Shown: one piece after another, positions 57,313 to 59,112 of the stretch
How the letters are laid out: every line of letters begins with the position of its first letter
Numbering within the stretch: the stretch's first letter is position 1
Source: an uncultured Erysipelotrichaceae bacterium
GTDB lineage: Bacteria; Bacillota_I; Bacilli_A; Erysipelotrichales; Erysipelotrichaceae
Direction of reading: 5' to 3'
DNA length: 59,112 nt
Assembly (NCBI GenBank): GCA_944326825.1
Contig: CALVFL010000016.1
Coordinates: 1-59,112, forward strand
Notes under the pieces: generated by a model
What the model was told of the DNA's origin: nothing
What the model saw: the letters and a program-made list of their open reading frames with translations, nothing else
Databases searched by the model: none
Program-made: the position numbers and the translations under genes

Positions 57313-58514
57313 AATCTCCCAAACATCTCTAAGTTTTCTTCGCATATCTTTTCAATTAGATCATCATTATCAAGACTTCTTTTTAAAATCTCAACGTAGT
57401 GATCTTTTTGATAATTAATTGGTCTATTACTAATATTGTGGGCGGCGATGATATTTTGGTTATAATATATATGCAAAGTATCTTTATCTAAGATCAAAGA
57501 TACTTCTTTACCCACATATTGTGGAGGTATGGAATATCTGTTCCTTTGATAGGTTATCAGACAATCCTTCGGAACTTTTCTTTTAATTACTTTGTCAGAG
57601 TAGTAAGCTTCCAGGATATCTAGATTACACATCGGATTTAGATATTCCTTTTCTTTTAAATAACGATCACTTGGTTTTTGTGCAGTTATAGAATGAACCT
57701 CATTATTGATATCTTCTTTTAATTTATCAACTATTCTTTCTAGATCTTCAAAGGTTTCAAATTCATTATTGTAGGCTTTAAGACGATTGACTATTCTAGC
57801 TAAGGTTTCGACCTTACCTTTGGTCCTGGGCATGAAGGCTACACAGCTTTTGGGAATAAATCCGGCATCCTTACTAAACGATACCAACTTATCGTTATAA
57901 ATAGGTTTATCAAATTGGGTTCTTGAGCGATCTACAACAGTTCTCATATTATCGAATAGTAATTCTTTCGGTACACCATCTAGGTATCTGAATAATTCAC
58001 CAAGGCATCTAAATAGAGTCTTCTGGGTCTTATCCGTAGTCAGCTTAATAAATTTAAGTCGGGAATAGCCTAAGATAGCTAGAAAGATATCAACTGTAAA
58101 GACTTCTCCATATTTATTGATCAGTCTAAGTCTTTCTTTACAATCTATCTGGCACTGTTTACCAGGTGCCGTCTCAAAATGAATCGTGACTTCATCAACC
58201 TTTTTATTCTTTAGACTATGGGTAAATCTTTTAATTGTGGAATAGCTTCCTTTATAGCCATAGTTATTCTTTAAGACCTTATATATCTCAATGGCAGGAG
58301 CACAATGGTTTATATATTTATCTTCGATCACTGATTCAAGACCATCGGTAACTTTTGGAATTTTTCTTTTCTTTCTTTGATAATTTGGATCACGATTCAT
58401 AAAAGCCTTGACTGTCCGATAATCACAATTATATTGCCTGGCTAGTTTAGCCATATTAATCTTTTCGTTATTTCGCATCTTTACTCTTATTACCTCTTTT
58501 ATATCAGTTCTCAC
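57309..58514 (-). CDS. istA: IS21 transposase IstA
   Basis: A 401-residue transposase. An N-terminal helix-turn-helix (INMAKLARQYNCDYRTVKAFM) is followed by the integrase core with catalytic residues in CQIDCKE, LLFDNMRT and KGKVETLA, which fit a DDE triad. A C-terminal beta-rich domain has RNRYSIPPQYVGKEVSL. A GTG start at 58514 is used, with GAGGAGG upstream. All catalytic residues are intact, so the element is probably active. Confidence 0.92.
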   Translation of the reverse strand: MRTDIKEVIRVKMRNNEKINMAKLARQYNCDYRTVKAFMNRDPNYQRKKRKIPKVTDGLESVIEDKYINHCAPAIEIYKVLKNNYGYKGSYSTIKRFTHSLKNKKVDEVTIHFETAPGKQCQIDCKERLRLINKYGEVFTVDIFLAILGYSRLKFIKLTTDKTQKTLFRCLGELFRYLDGVPKELLFDNMRTVVDRSRTQFDKPIYNDKLVSFSKDAGFIPKSCVAFMPRTKGKVETLARIVNRLKAYNNEFETFEDLERIVDKLKEDINNEVHSITAQKPSDRYLKEKEYLNPMCNLDILEAYYSDKVIKRKVPKDCLITYQRNRYSIPPQYVGKEVSLILDKDTLHIYYNQNIIAAHNISNRPINYQKDHYVEILKRSLDNDDLIEKICEENLEMFGRL

Positions 58515-58705
58515 TATTATTCATCCTCCTCATTTAATCTTAATCAGATTAAATGAAAAGAATGTAGGAAACCAACATTTTGAGTTGAGCGTTTTCCTAC
58601 ATTTTTAGTTTAGCGATATCAAGTATCTATCACTTTTATATTATTCCGAAACTATTCTATACGACTGGCGGCACGGTTATTAGTTACTAAAATCATTTAT
58701 ATTGG

Positions 58706-58711
58706 TATAAT
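58706..58711 (+). promoter_or_regulatory. Extended -10 box for the SIR2-like gene
   Basis: TGGTATAAT (58703-58711) is an extended -10 element, and TATAAT ends 7 nt before the GTG start at 58719, the leaderless arrangement seen elsewhere in the window. Confidence 0.5.
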
Positions 58712-58718
58712 AAGTATA

Positions 58719-59000
58719 GTGATTAAAGTATACAATAAAAGAACTTATTTCGAACGTTTAAGAGATTTAAATATTAAAAATGGCGAAAGAAACTTATCTA
58801 TATTTCTAGGAGCTGGATTTTCCAGAAATTTCAATATGCCAGATTGGAAGGGTTATGCTATAGAAAAGCTAAGTTTAATGTCTAAAGACGGAATGGTAAA
58901 AACGAATTATTCTACGAAAGAAGAACTTAAACAATTAGACAGCAAACATTTGCTCACTTTACTTCAAGTATTAGAAGGTGGTAATACTGGATATGACGCG
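58719..59000 (+). pseudogene. SIR2-like domain protein, interrupted
   Basis: The first about 94 residues match a SIR2-like NAD-binding domain: LSIFLGAGFSRNFNMPDWKGYAIEKL has the GAGxS loop and the typical Trp/Leu helix. Members with this domain occur in bacterial anti-phage systems (Thoeris ThsA, Dsr and SIR2-only proteins). After LLQVLEGGNTGYDA the sequence becomes unrelated (RFVPPTSLSECH then stop at 59037) where another element's end begins. The remainder of the gene must lie beyond the element, outside the window. A GTG start is inferred from the promoter spacing. Confidence 0.72.
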
Positions 59001-59112
59001 CGATTTGTGCCACCCACGTCGCTCTCAGAGTGCCACTAAAGTCGGAATGCCAGTGCCACCAAAGTCTTTTTTTGAGTGCCACCATCAGATTGAAAAACCG
59101 TCACGATTTATG
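59001..59112. mobile_element. End of a second, IS21-like element
   Basis: Four copies of GTGCCAC at 59007, 59030, 59053 and 59076 are spaced exactly 23 bp apart. Multiple short repeats at the end are characteristic of IS21-family elements, but the repeat sequence differs from that of the element at 56.5-58.6 kb, so it is a different member. It interrupts the SIR2-like gene and continues past the window. Confidence 0.65.

Larger units (their letters stand above)
56511..58621 (-). mobile_element. IS21-family insertion sequence
   Basis: An intact-looking element with istA and istB on the minus strand and multiple terminal repeats. The left end has AAAATGTAG at 56527-56535 and 56551-56559. The right end has the complementary CAACATTTT at 58573-58581 and CTACATTTT at 58598-58606. 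Outer ends TGATA (56511) and TATCA (58621) fit TG...CA termini, and the flanks AGTGT and AGTAT may be a 5-bp target duplication with one mismatch. It is inserted in the ATPase remnant. End positions are uncertain by several bases. Confidence 0.78.

Noticed and set aside
59007..59082. Four evenly spaced GTGCCAC repeats as a possible CRISPR array
   Set aside because: The repeat unit is only 7 bp with 16-bp gaps, far shorter than CRISPR repeats and spacers, and fits an insertion-sequence end.

Overview
The window looks like chromosomal DNA of a low-GC Gram-positive (Bacillota) bacterium. A gut or oral Erysipelotrichia-type Firmicute fits best. The reasons are AT-rich DNA, strong AGGAGG-type ribosome sites, fructose-family PTS genes, a split transketolase, a DUF951 protein, a LoaP-type antiterminator, a sortase-type surface protein and IS21/ISL3-type elements. 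The taxonomic call is an inference from gene content only.

Region 1 (1-10.1 kb) holds a DedA membrane protein, an unrecognised protein, and a purine (guanine-class) riboswitch with a terminator switch. The riboswitch sits in front of a six-gene operon: two permeases, an ATPase and a binding lipoprotein of the spermidine/putrescine (Pot) type, then adenine deaminase and a second amidohydrolase of the MTA/SAH-deaminase type. The riboswitch and the two deaminases suggest the transporter imports a purine or purine derivative rather than a polyamine.

Region 2 (10-27.3 kb) is housekeeping and small accessory genes: a UcpA-like dehydrogenase, a DUF4143-type ATPase, a self-regulated HTH/membrane protein/lipoprotein operon with twin operators, a GNAT acetyltransferase, an orphan HipA-like kinase, tmRNA (ssrA), argS, arcA, a cation diffusion facilitator, a HicAB pair with a frameshifted toxin, ung, folC, rarA, dtd, folD and DUF951. 

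Region 3 (27.3-39 kb) is carbohydrate metabolism: a YfcE-type phosphoesterase, split transketolase, a beta-propeller protein, a Cof-type HAD phosphatase, and a PTS operon (TIM-barrel isomerase, KDPG-type aldolase, PRD regulator, EIIA, EIIB, EIIC) with TGCAACA palindromes near its promoters. A HerA-like ATPase follows.

Region 4 (39-55 kb) is the cell surface: an LRR/MBG-type wall-anchored protein and then a Wzx/Wzy-type capsule or exopolysaccharide cluster. The cluster's promoter has a 12-G tract between its -35 and -10 boxes, a layout expected of a phase-variable promoter. Its second gene encodes a LoaP-type antiterminator followed by an intrinsic terminator, so expression appears to be controlled twice. 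The cluster contains an unusual radical SAM gene.

Region 5 (55-59.1 kb) is a decayed mobile zone: an ISL3-type transposase remnant, an ATPase pseudogene cut at both ends and carrying an in-frame stop, an intact IS21-type element, and a SIR2-like gene interrupted by the end of another element.

A theme across the window is that about eleven first genes of transcription units lack a ribosome-binding site. Instead they have a -10 box ending about 6 nt before the start codon, as expected for leaderless mRNAs; other first genes have a classical leader with a Shine-Dalgarno sequence.
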